From: Emydura subglobosa
Lineage: Eukaryota > Chordata > Testudines > Chelidae
Assembly (NCBI GenBank): GCA_007922225.1
Contig: ML679961.1
Coordinates: 77,242,798-77,306,797 of the forward strand
Length of the DNA: 64,000 nt
Direction: 5' to 3'
Shown: positions 10,431 through 21,957 of the stretch, in pieces
Layout of the letters: every line of letters begins with the position of its first letter
How positions within the stretch are numbered: position 1 is the stretch's first letter
Made by a program: the position numbers and the translations under genes
The notes under the pieces: generated by a model
What the model saw: only the letters and a program-made list of their open reading frames with translations
Database searches by the model: none
Told to the model about the DNA's origin: nothing

Positions 10431-12420
10431 TCACACCGTAAGTGTCCGTCCGTTGAATTGCTTCGCGCAGTTTGTGTCAACCGTGGCTCTCTCTCCGTGC
10501 GGTGGGCGGCAGCTCTTGACCTTGGAGCTGATCATTAACAGTAAGAAATGGGAGTGGCTCTTGCCTTTGTAAAAGATATGAATGGATGACTGAATGAATT
10601 CATGATAGCGGGTGCTAATTGCCTACTCGAAATCCGTACAACGTGCTTGGTGTGCAGAAGCTCTGCTAGTTACTATACAGCCCGCAGGTACAGGGGGTAA
10701 GGCTTTCACGCCACTCTTTCGCCGTCTGCTGATAAACATCCGCTTTGTAAGGTCCATTTAAGCAGGATGTTTGCATATTAAGGGGTGGGGGTGTCAGGTG
10801 CACAGCAGTTCTCTGCTTTACCAGCATAGCTGCACAGACCATAAACATCATCTGGCACCCCTGCCACATCTGGAACTCCTGCCCAGCCATTCTATGCAGG
10901 GCTGAAAAATAAGACACTGATCTGATTTCTCAGAGATCTAAACAACTCGCCTATTTCTTCTGTATCAGTGTTTTCATTTGATGATTACCCGCCCCATCCA
11001 CCGAAGGTTAAATGTACAATTATAAATCGAAGTGAGGGTGAGAGACGGACTAGTGAAATACCTGCCCGTGGAGAAGAGCAGCGGTGAATGTGCAGTGTTT
11101 GCGCTGGGGCAATACAACGCCAGATGGCGCCTCTTTAAGTGGACAGTGAAACTGACCTTTGCAGCTCAGCTACTGCATGTTGCACGGAGAACGAGTTATG
11201 CAACTACAGTGAGGCTAGGTAGTGGGAGCTTTGAAGTAATTCATTGGCCAGTAACATTAGAAAAGTAAGCTGGCTGCTGGGTTTTTGTTCTTGAGAGAAA
11301 AAATTGTAAGCAGGGTCAAATTCCACTCTTTATTATGCAGTTGTCAGTACTGAGTAACTCTTGAATTTAATGGTGTTTCTTAGTTAAAATACCTAGATGA
11401 GTAGAGGTAAGATGAGAGAAGAATTTGGCCACACAGTCTAGAGATCCAGAATGAGATCAGGAACTTGGCTAGCAGGGAAAGGTACCAGAACTGGGCTTGG
11501 AAACACATTCCTACCTGCTGTGGCAAATAGGAGAGCTGGTGCCATATTTATGTTGGGGGACAGGGGCAGATGTTAGGTAAAAGGTAGTAATTGTGAGCTG
11601 AAGGGGATGGGGGAGTATGTATTTTGAGGACTTGTGAAGCTCAAGGACAGTGAACTGAGGGGGTGCTGATGAAGAGTGTAGGCTGGTAAAACATATGGAC
11701 TGAACAGTGCAGGAGTAGGTGAAGTAAGGGTGAGCTAGAGATCTGGGCTCATGACCTGTGTGAGAGTTTGTGTCACGTGGGTCTGATACAACTGTGGGGA
11801 CAGGAGTGTGTGCAAGGTGGATCAGAGTGTGTTAATAAACCACACATCTCCGTCAGTTGTAAAGGAGGGGGCAAGAAGACAGAAGGGAAATGAATGGGAG
11901 AAAGATGTATTGAAATTGAGGAGAGGAGGGAATTACAACATGGATTGTCCAAAAAGCATTTCTTCCCTTAGGCAGGCCCTTAATTTTATGCACAAAAGCA
12001 GTCCCATTGACTTCAACTGGGCTACACACATGCATCTGTTAAGTATATGCATATGTGTTTGCAAGCTCAGGACCTTCCTCTGTAAAAGAGCAGCAGCAAC
12101 AACAATATCTCTAATAGTAAATAAACACATGAACCATATCTCCGCTAACTTTTCCTGTAAAAGTTCTTGCTTCCATTTCTTGTTTCCCTTTTTTGCCTAT
12201 GTTCCTTGGCTCTATTTAGTTCTCCCACAGTCAAACAGCCCTGTCAGGTGTTTGGTTTTTTTTTTTTTAAAGCACTATTTAAACTCAGTTGTGGGTCATG
12301 ATTATGATCTATCTTTGTAATAGCATGGCTCCTCTTGACTTTTATTAAAAACAAAGAACCACAAAATTAATTCTAAGCCCTCGATAGATAGCTAGGCTAA
12401 AAGTTGGTTTAGCAGCGAAG
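10431..12420. other. Non-coding stretch after the CpG island (probable intron 1)
   Basis: No repeat recognised. CpG density falls quickly after 10,430. A CACGTG E-box lies at about 11,774. Open frames, for example 11,032-11,268, show no family resemblance or flanking splice sites. Confidence 0.45.
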
Positions 12421-12439
12421 TATCTGGGCTTTACCATGA

Positions 12440-12640
12440 CTCCTTAATTTGGTTTTGCAATACTCTCTCTGTAGCTCCATTCCCCCATCTATCAAATGGG
12501 TATGATAATGTTTCTTCCACCCTATATCTGTTTCATCTATTTAGTCTATCTCTTCCTGTGTGTTTGTATGGCCGATGCAAAACGGGACCCTGATCTTCAT
12601 TGGGTCCTTTAAGCAACACTTCAATAAATATTTTTTCTAC
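12440..12640 (+). mobile_element. MIR-like SINE remnant, sense, with an attached ancient repeat
   Basis: The stretch CCCCCATCTATCAAATGGGTATGATAATG is the sense form of the MIR-like tail (CCCCATCTGTAAAATGGGGATAATA type). It is followed at 12,551-12,630 by text of the type 'tttgtatggccgatgcaaaacgggaccctgatc', a second old interspersed repeat that recurs at 26.43, 27.87 and 47.73 kb. Confidence 0.55.
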
Positions 12641-12694
12641 CCATAGAGACAACAAGAAACTGACTTAGAACATGCTTGGACCACAGCTCTGTTT

Positions 12695-12915
12695 AAATGA
12701 TGGTGGCCACAATTTTCAAACTTGAGTGCTTTAAAATTAGCCATCTAGATCCATATTTAGACACCAACATAAAATTGGCCTGATTTTTCATAGATGCTGA
12801 GGACTGAAGATAATGAAACTGTAGGTGCTCAGCCCCTTTGGAAATCAGACCGATTCTAATTAAGCAACTAAATATAGATTTCGCAGCCTAAATTTAGGTA
12901 CCCATGTTTGAAAAC
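12695..12915. repeat. Ancient palindromic interspersed repeat
   Basis: Blocks such as GGCCTGATTTTTCATAGATGCTGAG and AGGTGCTCAGCCCCTTTGGAAATCAGACC are near reverse complements of one another around a central GACTGAAGATAATG. Outer blocks TTTTCAAACTTGAGTGC and GTACCCATGTTTGAAAAC are also complementary. The element folds back over about 200 bp. It is a frequent type in turtle DNA and not a gene. Confidence 0.55.
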
Positions 12916-13104
12916 AGTAGGTAGGTGCACAGTACAGGGGCTACATCTTTCTTATGGGCTAAAGCTAAAAGCATATGGGGGGGATCTGAAGCATCTGACA
13001 AACTATTTGCACTATTCTGCCTAGTGCTGGGACAGCTCCTCAGATCAAGCCCCTTGGCCTATCACATAACAATCCTGCTTCCCTCAGGCCCAGAAAAGGC
13101 TAAT

Positions 13105-13385
13105 TGAACCCCATTCTCTCCTTCCTCCTCTCTTTTTCATTCCTTTCTGTAGAGTTTTCCCACCTTTTTTCCTTTCTTCCCAACTTCTGTCTCCATTCCT
13201 CCAGCATTGTCCTTCCTTTTTTCTCTCTCCCTTCAGCTTATGCCCCCACCCTTCTATTTCCTCCTCGTCTCTCTTCCTTCCCCAGAGGCCTCTTCCTTCC
13301 CATAGGTGGCATCCTCCCTGCTATCACCTCAGAAATAGTTCCACTCCCCTCTTGATTTCATCCCTCTATCTCTCTCCTACCTCCT
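13105..13385 (+). repeat. Long polypyrimidine (CT-rich) tract
   Basis: About 280 bp that is nearly all C and T on the + strand, with runs such as CCTTTCTTCCC, CTCTCTCCCTTC and CTTCCTTCCC. It can form triplex (H-DNA) and it sits directly upstream of the candidate first exon at 13.4-13.59 kb. Confidence 0.75.
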
Positions 13386-13586
13386 ACTTGGCTGTGCTGT
13401 GAGTTTAGAGGGGAGGAGGAGTCTGGGCTGGCTGGCTGTGATCCGATTCCTGGCTTAGGCTCGTGCTCGCTCTCTCCTTGCGACTGGAGCGTACTCCCTG
13501 AGCAGTTTGCTTTTCATAAATTCCTTTTTGCCTCCTTGCACTGACTCCCATGACCTACTATCCTGAGGATTTAAGATGTGTCCCAG
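13386..13586 (+). other. Candidate alternative first coding exon
   Basis: A locally GC-richer block (13,400-13,500, several CpGs) leads to an ATG at 13,550 that opens a 12-codon frame running into a strong donor, CCCAG/GTAAGA with GT at 13,587. The peptide is MTYYPEDLRCVP and then a split glycine codon (one base before the donor). An in-frame TAA at 13,517 lies upstream, so this ATG would be the true start. It lies 3.3 kb inside the presumed first intron of the CpG-island gene, a common place for a tissue-specific alternative promoter. I cannot match the peptide to a known gene. Confidence 0.35.
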
Positions 13587-15890
13587 GTAAGATCTGTTCA
13601 TGCCAGTTGTTTCTCTGCACAAAGGAGTTGCAAGGGGTGGAGGTAGGAGGAAGAAGTTATGTCCCCTTTGCAGACAGGTGAAGAGCATTCTAAAGAGGGG
13701 CAAGTGAATTATGCAAGAAGTTCCAATATGATGGTGTTGTCAAGTTTCCTGCTTCTGTTTCAGTGGCAGATTTGTTTTTCATTGCTTTTGTGGATCAGAT
13801 GGAATGCTACATTAGGGTGTCTGATGATGGGTGTTTAACAAATCCCCTTCTCCTGTAAATGTAACACCCTAGTCAGAGATAGGAAGTGCACTTAATTACA
13901 CTATCAAACTAAGTTTTTTCCAATAACTAATAACATTTGCAGTCTAGCTAATGTAGGATCTTTGACAAGGATAGGAGAGGTGAGTGGCCTTTTAGTATTT
14001 ATTTTCTGACTTTGCAGGTTTTCCATACTAGGTTGCTAAAATCTCAAACCTGAAATTTCAGTGCTACAAAGTATACAGTGAGTGACTGTTGCTCCTTTCT
14101 CTAGTTTTTCAATTTTGTCCTTATAAAAATGTAAATATATGCATAATAATTTGCATTTCATTAACTTTAGAAAGAACAGTCATATTAAAAATCTTTTTTA
14201 ACTAATTTCCCTGCCTGTCTTACAAAGAGCACCTGAGATACATAAAACCAAAAGAATTTTAAACATCTGATTTACTGTCTGCACTTTATGCTGTTTTCAT
14301 TGTGCATTTTTCAGTTTAGACAGAAAAAGTAAACAGTTTCAAATTTGTTTATGGTCACTTTCTAATCAGTTTCTCTTCTAGGTTCTTGTATTTCAGCACA
14401 ATGCTGCATTGCTTAAATTGCCAATACAACAGAAGAATGTTTATTTGTTTTTAAAAAGATTTCCCTTGGCTTTTAAAATAGTGCATGAAAACAATACAAA
14501 TGGTCTTTGCTTTGCTTTTTACAAAAAACAAAATAAATCTGACCTCTGCCAGTCTGATTTTTCTTTAGTATAACACTTTCAAATGCTATTTTCAAATGCT
14601 CTTTCTTTCTTTCTTTATTAGTGCATGTATTGCATTGCATACAAAGAACTACATTAAAAGAACGTTAAGGTTGCAAAATCAAGCCCTCAAAATCAGGAAA
14701 TGTCAGAGTTAATGTTGCCTGTGTAGCCGTATTTAAACTCCTTTGTGCATGCACATTATTACCTAAGCTTACAAGACCTTATGTCCAACTTAATGGCATT
14801 TCAACATTTTGATGAAATGGGATAACTTTTGAATGCCAGATCTGATCAATTCCAAAATTTCAGATTAAGTTCTGGACATCAAATGGCATAGTCCTATTGA
14901 TTTTGGTGAAAATTGGAAGGGAGCTGGTACAGCTGGTTAGCAGTAGAGTTGGAACCCAGAGCCTTTGGATCCACAGCACAGATCTTTTTATTACTTGAGC
15001 TCAAAGAATAGTTGTAAGGAGAAATAAGCTGTTATCTTCTGTATGGCCAGCCACTAGTTGGGGATGTGACGCACAGGCATACATGGCTCTGGGTTACACA
15101 GTTATTTGCCAGATGGCAGAGAAATATTGGGAATCAAAAATCAGGTTCTATTTTTGGCTCTGAAGGGGAGTGTGCTCTGTTGATTAGCAGCAACATATCT
15201 AAGTACACATGTTTGGCCCACTCATTCTGAACAATAGCATCATTAAGTGGATGTGACTTCAGTCATATTAGAGACCTGGAGCCAGATTCTAGCCCTAGCT
15301 GTTTACCAGCATCACATAGATGCCACAAACAGGATTATGGCCCCATTGTACTAGGCCATGTACATATCCAGTTGGTGGGATTCTATGCAGAATCAATTGT
15401 AGGATTAGGGACATAAAGTAGAAGGACTGACCTGCTCAGTTTTTGAAAACAAGATATGAATTATACTGTAAATAAAGAAAAGTAAATATTATTCATTGTT
15501 GAGCTTGGAACTCCAGTGATTGATGATTAGTGCTGTGTGTTCCTGAGTAGCAATTAAAAAAATATATATATTATATTTTTAAGAGACTTTTGATGAAGGT
15601 TAGAAATAGTCTTCGTTTTGGGGTTGGGGTGGGTAAAAAAGCTATTCTAATACAATTATGAAGTCAACTCAGACACAGATAAAACACTAGTGATGTTATA
15701 GATCAGATTTAAGATCAAAGTTAAGTTTGAAACTCCATTTGAACTTTTGCTGCTGTGCAGCATTTAGAGTGTGTATTGTTTCACCATTATTTGAATAGCC
15801 TTGTAGGGTCTAGGCTGAACAAGTTTAGGACAAAGTCTCAGCGTTGGTTGTACATTTCCTAAGGTTTGTTTGTCAGTCACTCTGATAATG

Positions 15891-15892
<2 letters not shown>
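13587..15892. other. Non-coding stretch
   Basis: AT-rich, no gene. The part at 14,100-14,720 is evenly AT-rich without repeats and could be conserved non-coding DNA. A weak antisense SINE-like phrase (GTTGGAACCCAGAGCC) is seen at about 14,950. An AT-rich dinucleotide stretch lies at 15,557-15,581. Confidence 0.4.

Positions 15893-15931
<39 letters not shown>
15893..15931 (+). repeat. (GT)19 microsatellite
   Basis: Nineteen uninterrupted GT units, the longest pure microsatellite in the window and likely polymorphic. Confidence 0.97.
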
Positions 15932-17340
15932 GGTAACATGAAAAGTCATGTCACTTTAAAAACAAACAAACATGTATTTGCCCAGTAGAACGTAGAAATA
16001 GTTTTTTAACAATGGCAGACAGTCACTGTAACAGAGCCTTTAAGAAGCCTCTTGATGCAAGACCTAATAAAGTAACCTGTGATACTGTTATTACAATATG
16101 AATATATAAATATAAATATTCATGTCACTTAAAAAAAAGTAGATATTTGTATGTTGTTTACGTTCTTAATTTAAAAAGTACCAAAAGGGCTACGCAGGTT
16201 GACATTTAAAAAATAACTGAGTAAAAGGTGGCCATACAGTGCTATCTGAGATATGGCAAGTTATCCCGTTCTGAGTGTAACATCCGGATTATGAATGGTC
16301 TGTAAAATGTCATTTAAAAATAAAGGCTTTTTAAAAATTAATGTGCCAAAAAGAAGGTAACAGGTTTGGGCTATTTTTCTAAATTAAATAAAAGTGGTGG
16401 TGTTGAAATGCAGAGAGCCAATGTGCAAATGTTCACTCTTCAGCATTTGCTCAGCTCCTGTGCAGAGAGGCTTTCACAGAGTATGGAGACATGCATTATG
16501 CTCTGCAATGTGAACAAACCTCTGTGCCTATAATGAGATGTGCATGGTTGAGCATGAAGATGTTGAGTGGGGGGGATGGTGGCAATAAGATGTGTCCAGG
16601 GCATAAATGCAATCCAGTATGTGCAAGTGATGTTTGTAGCTGTTGTGTGCAGGATTTTCAGTTACTTCAGGTACTAGGTGCAGTGGCTTACACAAGCATA
16701 TTTCAAAACTGCACTTCATAGAAACTGAGATAAGAGCCATTTATTCACGGTCTCATGCTGTATGTTGGGCACTGTGTATTTACCTCTCTACCAGGCTAAA
16801 AGTACTTGCTCCCACTCTGCTTTTTTCACCTTAGTGGATTGCATTATTGTTCTCTCTGTCCTCATTTGCATGCCTGCAGAGTCAAATATATATGTATACT
16901 TTAAAGGCAATAATGATTTGTTAGACCAGCGTATAAATTGTGATATACAAGATTTGTGGGTTGTAAAGTACTCAAAAGCTGTATCCCACCTTAGGGTGGA
17001 TAGAGAAATAAGAAATCACCTTGTCTATTTTGTCTAATCTTCTTTGGGAATCAAGACTATGAACATAATTCAAAACTTTTACATAATTTATATTCTATGT
17101 AATGCATCTATCTATGACACTTACAATATCATGTAGGCACTTGTCATGTCATATTAGATCCTATCCTGTGAAGGCCTATGATTTTTGACTTGCTGGTATT
17201 CAGATTATTGATAAAATGGACTGATGGTTTCCTTGGAGCCACAAAAGGCATGTGGACACATTGTAATATTCATATCTTGCCTCTGACTGTCATCTCAATG
17301 TGATTTCTAATATTTAAGCACAAAACTTGGAATCTAAAAA
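15932..17340. other. Non-coding stretch
   Basis: AT-rich, no repeat or exon recognised. Several 60-90 codon frames (16,491-17,037) overlap on both strands without protein signature. Confidence 0.45.
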
Positions 17341-17344
17341 TGTG

Positions 17345-17900
17345 GAACTGATTTCTTTTTTTTAAGTTGCTAGTTGATCTGAGGCATTGAGCTGGCAGAG
17401 GCTGGAGGATCCTTTCATAAAGGTGATGGAGTTGGCTGTTAGCAGCTTTGACTGCTGCTTGCCTGGTTGCAGCCAGCCATCTCAGGTGGTGGAGTGGAAC
17501 TGTAAGTCTTTCATAAGAGCAGCTCTGGCCTTCATACAGGCAGATAATGGCCAAAGCTGGAGTGAGGTGGGTCATGAGCCAGTGGAGGAGGGAACAATGC
17601 TCCAGCAGACAGCAACAACTGCCTCCCCTCTCCACCTCACCCATAGGCTGCGGCCCGCCACAGAAGGAGTGGACCTGCTTAAATCACCTAAGGACTGGTG
17701 TCGGGCGCTTTAACTCTTACGTGCACAGCTGGAACCTTTGTGCTACTGCAGCCTGCGAGTGTGGAGAAATACAAACAGCGGATCATCTTGTGGAGGAATG
17801 CCCCATCCACTGCCTTGAAGGAGGATGGGTCTGCCTCAACATCCTGACCAACAGCGCACTGGAATGGCTGAGGTCTGCCATATACAATTGCTGAATGAAT
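17345..17900 (+). mobile_element. Non-LTR retrotransposon: 3' end of ORF2
   Basis: A + frame of 115 codons (17,547-17,894) ends with a signature found after the reverse transcriptase of several LINE clades. It has WTCLNHLRTGVGRF at about residues 43-56, then a CxCG...TADH...C knuckle (CECGEIQTADHLVEECP), then a tail ending LEWLRSAIYNC and a stop. The Cys-His pattern C-x-C-x8-H-x4-C is complete. Upstream text from about 17,345 appears to be the same element in other frames and is broken by frameshifts. The reverse transcriptase itself is missing, as is usual for 5'-truncated insertions. The LINE clade is not settled from sequence alone. Confidence 0.6.
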
Positions 17901-18535
17901 GCTCGAATGGAACTCTACGCCACATGCAAGAAGAAGAATTACTCTCTTTAGTCACTTCAAATACTTTAAATCCGTTGTCAACATTTTGGGCTAAGGGTCT
18001 GTACTCTTTTGATTAGTCCTTGTATGCATAATTTTCATGGCTTAGGTAGTGATCCCCAAAATGTCAGATTTGAAATGGAAATGCTGAAAGACCCTTATGC
18101 ACATCAGTACTTCAGGGCATTGCAACAAAATATGGTTTTGGAACTAAAGTTCTTCTGAATACGCACAAGGGGTATTTACTCTAGCTGGATTCATTTTGAA
18201 ACCCAGGGAAACACTGTATTTAAATGATGGGTTTTTTTTTTTTTTTTTATGTTCAACACTGAGGGTGTTTCAAACTTTTTTTTTAATTGAAAACTACTAA
18301 AAACGACACATGGAGAGCTGCACAGTTTTAAATCCCCAGAGTACAATAGTTTGTCTTTATCCTGATTACAAAAATAACCACTATTCATCTGTTACACTGT
18401 AACCTAAATATTTATTCAGTGTTCAGAGAGAAATTTGATTATTTTAAATAAAATAACGAAAGTAGAAAAGATCTAGTCTAGCCCCTGCCCATAGAGAATC
18501 CTCCAGGGCTTTGTCTAGGCTAGTTTTAAATGACA
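17901..18535. other. Non-coding stretch
   Basis: No gene. Contains an 18-base T run at 18,231-18,248 and nothing else that I can name. Confidence 0.5.
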
Positions 18536-18537
18536 GA

Positions 18538-18815
18538 GGGCTAGTCTACAATAGAAATACTACCACAGTACAGCTGCACCAATGCAGTTGTGTAGCTCGA
18601 TCACATACGGTGAAGATGCTTTATGCTGATGGGAGAGAGCTGTCCTGTCAGCATAATAAAATCACCTCTGGGAGAAGTGGTAGCTATGTTGGCGGACATA
18701 GCGCTGTCCAGATCTGCGTTTAGGTTGGTGTAATTTATATTGCGTGGGGGTGGCTTATTCACACCCCTGAGTGACAAGTTTTTTATACCAACATAAGTGG
18801 TAGTATGTACACCCC
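18538..18815 (+). mobile_element. Harbinger-like MITE copy
   Basis: Starts with a GGGCTAGTCTACAATAG end and closes with a complementary TAGTATGTACACCCC. The interior has GGTAGCTATGTTGGCGGACA, ATAGCGCTGTCCAGATCTGCG, TTAGGTTGGTGTAATTTAT and a CACACCCCTGAGTGAC block. These match the copies at 4.75 kb (inverted), 29.9 kb and 42.5 kb. No coding capacity. Confidence 0.65.
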
Positions 18816-21800
18816 CCCTTTCCCCCCCCGAGCCACTCTAAACATTCTGTCTTCTCCTTTGTGTTTGCACCCTTCAGATACTAGGGTGAAAATCCTGAGC
18901 TTCAGGTCAATGGAGCTGTGAAAATGTACACAATCTGAAATAAGGGTTGACATTAAATTTACTGGGCAATTATTGTCAAATTCATTCTTTAAGTGTGATA
19001 TTAACCAACCTAATTAATTAGAGGGTTGGCAAAATGATATTTTACCTGTATACCACCTGCAATTCTAGGGTTGCCAGAGGCTAGTTTGGACCCTGGTCTA
19101 AGGTAGAGTAAGTGCAAGGTCAGCCTTTATGGCTAATTTCAAAGTTGCCCAAGGGACTATCCCACAGTGCGGAATAGCTGGATCACAATGCACTCTGCCC
19201 TTCACTTCATGCCCACTCTTGCCTTAGGCCTTTTTTAATGGGTGCTCTGAGCAGAGGCTATGTAGAATCTGTTACGTTGGCTCTATGGCACTTGAACTCC
19301 CCGTCCCCTGGGGGGAGGAATTCCCACAGAGCAGCTCTAATTTCTGGCTTTTATGCTGTAGGATTGGCATTAAAGGGGTGGGGGATACAACCCAGGATGA
19401 GGGCCAGCATGTTCCTCAGGAGGGAATCAAGGAGAGAATGGAAGAGATTGTATTGTGAAGGTGGGTAAGAAGAGCTCAGTTGAGAGGGAAAGGAGAAGTA
19501 GAGGAAAAAGAAGTCAGATATTAGAGAAGGGGAGTGGTAAAGATAAAGGAGAGAAAAAGGACAGAAAAATCTCTCAGAAGAAATGTTGCTTCATGTCAGT
19601 TGCAGCCAGAAACACATCTTACAGGACAGCAGATTCATGTATCTACAAGGGTCTTGACTATTGGGGGATGCCTGAATCACCTGAAATAAGATAGGACAGC
19701 TAAAAGGAAAAATAATCAAACAAAAAAGGACCAAAGTGAAGGGGAAGGAAAGCATGACTTCAAAAGCTATGTACTTAAAACTCCTGCAGGAAGGAGGTCT
19801 ATCCAATGAAAACTCAATCCCCGTGCTCCCCATCACTCAGTGGGAGATGTAAAGATTCTGTTATGCCTCTTTGATTTGCTCTTCCCAATTCCACTTTGAA
19901 TTGTGCTACCATTTGAAACTCTCTGCTTAGTTTCTTTGCTAACATCATGGAAGCGTTCAAAGTCAGCTTACATAGTGCTGAAGCTGGAGGTATGGGGTGC
20001 TGAGTTAGGCGTAATAGATAGGAGACATTCCTTTCTTTTAAAGACTTTTTGTTAAGTCAGAAATACAAACCGGTCTTTTAAAGTTTTCCTTTGAATTTGT
20101 CGTGTTGTGTCAAGTATGGAAGTGACACTGCATCACACCCTGGTTCCATATGAACTTGCAGGTACAGTGTAATCTATGATTAAAGACTCCTGTCAGTTTA
20201 TAAGAATTTAGGTTAATATTTTGTCTGGTATTGATGGAGAAATGCCTTATGTAATGACAGGTGTGTGCTCCGCTCTTGTTAACCTTATCTTAACATGGGG
20301 GCTAATTTCAGCAATTGTGATGCACAGTAAATTTGTTAGTTTTTGATGCTAGACTTCTTCATGGAAACTTCTTAAAGCAGCTTTCTGAGCACTCATGCAG
20401 CAAAACAATTTGAGTAGATGCTGTTTGAGGGCACGTCAAGAACATCCATATCCCAACACTTCATTACATTTTGTGTCCCTAGGTTTTTTTATTTGTTTGT
20501 TTTTTTGGACTGTTTGACCATTGTAATACTTGAAAATGTGTTCGTTCAGTCAAACAGTCAGCTGACTTCATCTCCAGTGTGACTCCATCTAAGTTAATGG
20601 GCTGTAGTCTCATCTGCATCCAGGTTCTACTCAAATACAGTGAAAAGGAGGAGGCAATCAGGCAGCCTGTTGCTGTTCCTGAGTCCCATGTTGTCCCAAC
20701 ACATGTTGGAGCTGCTGTATTGAAACTCCTACTTACTTCTCTGACATGAAGGCCCTAGCATATCTTACACCAGTGGAAGACTGGATATGACTCAGCATCC
20801 CTGACTCTCTCCGGCTGGCCACCCACCTGCTCCCAAGCCACCCCAGTTTACACCCTCTCCCCCTCAACACTGGGAATAAGGATAGTGTTGGTGCTGGTGA
20901 TAGCTCCCTTGTGTAGGGGAAATTCTCTACTAGCCACTTCTGGCCAGTTAATTTCCAGCATGAAGTTTATGTGGCAGACTGAAGAATTTGGCCCAGTGAA
21001 TTTAACTCTGTGTATAAATATTTGTAACCTATACTATTGTGCGTAGACTTCTAATAATAAATAAATGTGTGTTTGTGACTAGTCACATGTGTAGTAAACA
21101 CATATCCCATAATGTCCCTTTAATACATCTGCAAGATTGTTTTGTTACAACAAGAGCATGGTTGTAGTGCAGAGAAAACATAACAGCTTTGTTATTAGAC
21201 ATTCCCTTATTATGCTTGAAGAGGTGGGAGTACTTCTGAATATGAACATTCCTGTAGTAGCCTGAATAATTTCTGCCTTCTCCAATACCTGTCAGAAACA
21301 CCAAGATTGACTGACTGGTATTTTGTGAAGTGTTTAGTATTAACCTGCAAAACATAGGCAAAGGTCCTCACTCCATTACCATTACCAACATGCCCATGTA
21401 GTGTAGTTGTATGTATGTTAGTATCTTGTTGATGACTTGTTTTGTTGCTGAGAATATCCAACTCTTTACACAATAGGATTATTGATAATTCTAAATTTTA
21501 CCCAGATGGTATCTTTAATGAAGAACATCTAGGCTATTTGTATCCTGGATGTACTCTGCAAAAATTGGGAATGTGTTAATCAAGGTTCCTAGATCTTTAA
21601 GGAAGATATATACTTTTTTTTGTTGACCATTATTATGTAAGATTTTAGGAGGTATGACTAATGGTCTTAATTAATACTTTTAATTTTCTTTTATATAGAA
21701 CTATTACTAAGAAGCTCTATATCTTAAGTTACTTTCAAGGATTCAGAATTGTGACAAATACTGGTTATGGAACATCAAAGGATGTTAATACAGATATTTT

Positions 21801-21926
21801 AATTCAGATCAACAATTCTTCGTCTCTCACCATATACAGTTATTCTGTTTAGATTTTTTTTAAATTTTTTTTTGAATGAATGCTTTAGTGGGAAGCTGTT
21901 AGAAAAGGAGAACCTAAAAAAGTTAA

Positions 21927-21930
<4 letters not shown>
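18816..21930. other. Non-coding stretch
   Basis: No gene. It contains a purine-rich tract (19,430-19,585, listed separately) and a TTTATTTGTTTGTTTTTTTGG block near 20,490. At 19,140-19,400 the text is moderately GC-rich and resembles flanks of reptilian DNA transposons, but I cannot assign it. Confidence 0.4.
19430..19585 (+). repeat. Purine-rich (GA) tract
   Basis: About 150 bp dominated by A and G on the + strand (for example GAGAGGGAAAGGAGAAGTAGAGG). A simple-composition tract, not coding. Confidence 0.7.

Positions 21931-21957
<27 letters not shown>
21931..21957 (+). repeat. Poly(T) run of 27
   Basis: Uninterrupted T27 preceded by AGTTAAAAAC. It could be the tail of a minus-strand retroposed element, but no body is recognisable beside it. 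Confidence 0.9.

Noticed and set aside
13104..13355. 83-codon + frame in the polypyrimidine tract as a signal-peptide protein
   Set aside because: Serine, leucine and phenylalanine richness follows from CT composition. No domain.
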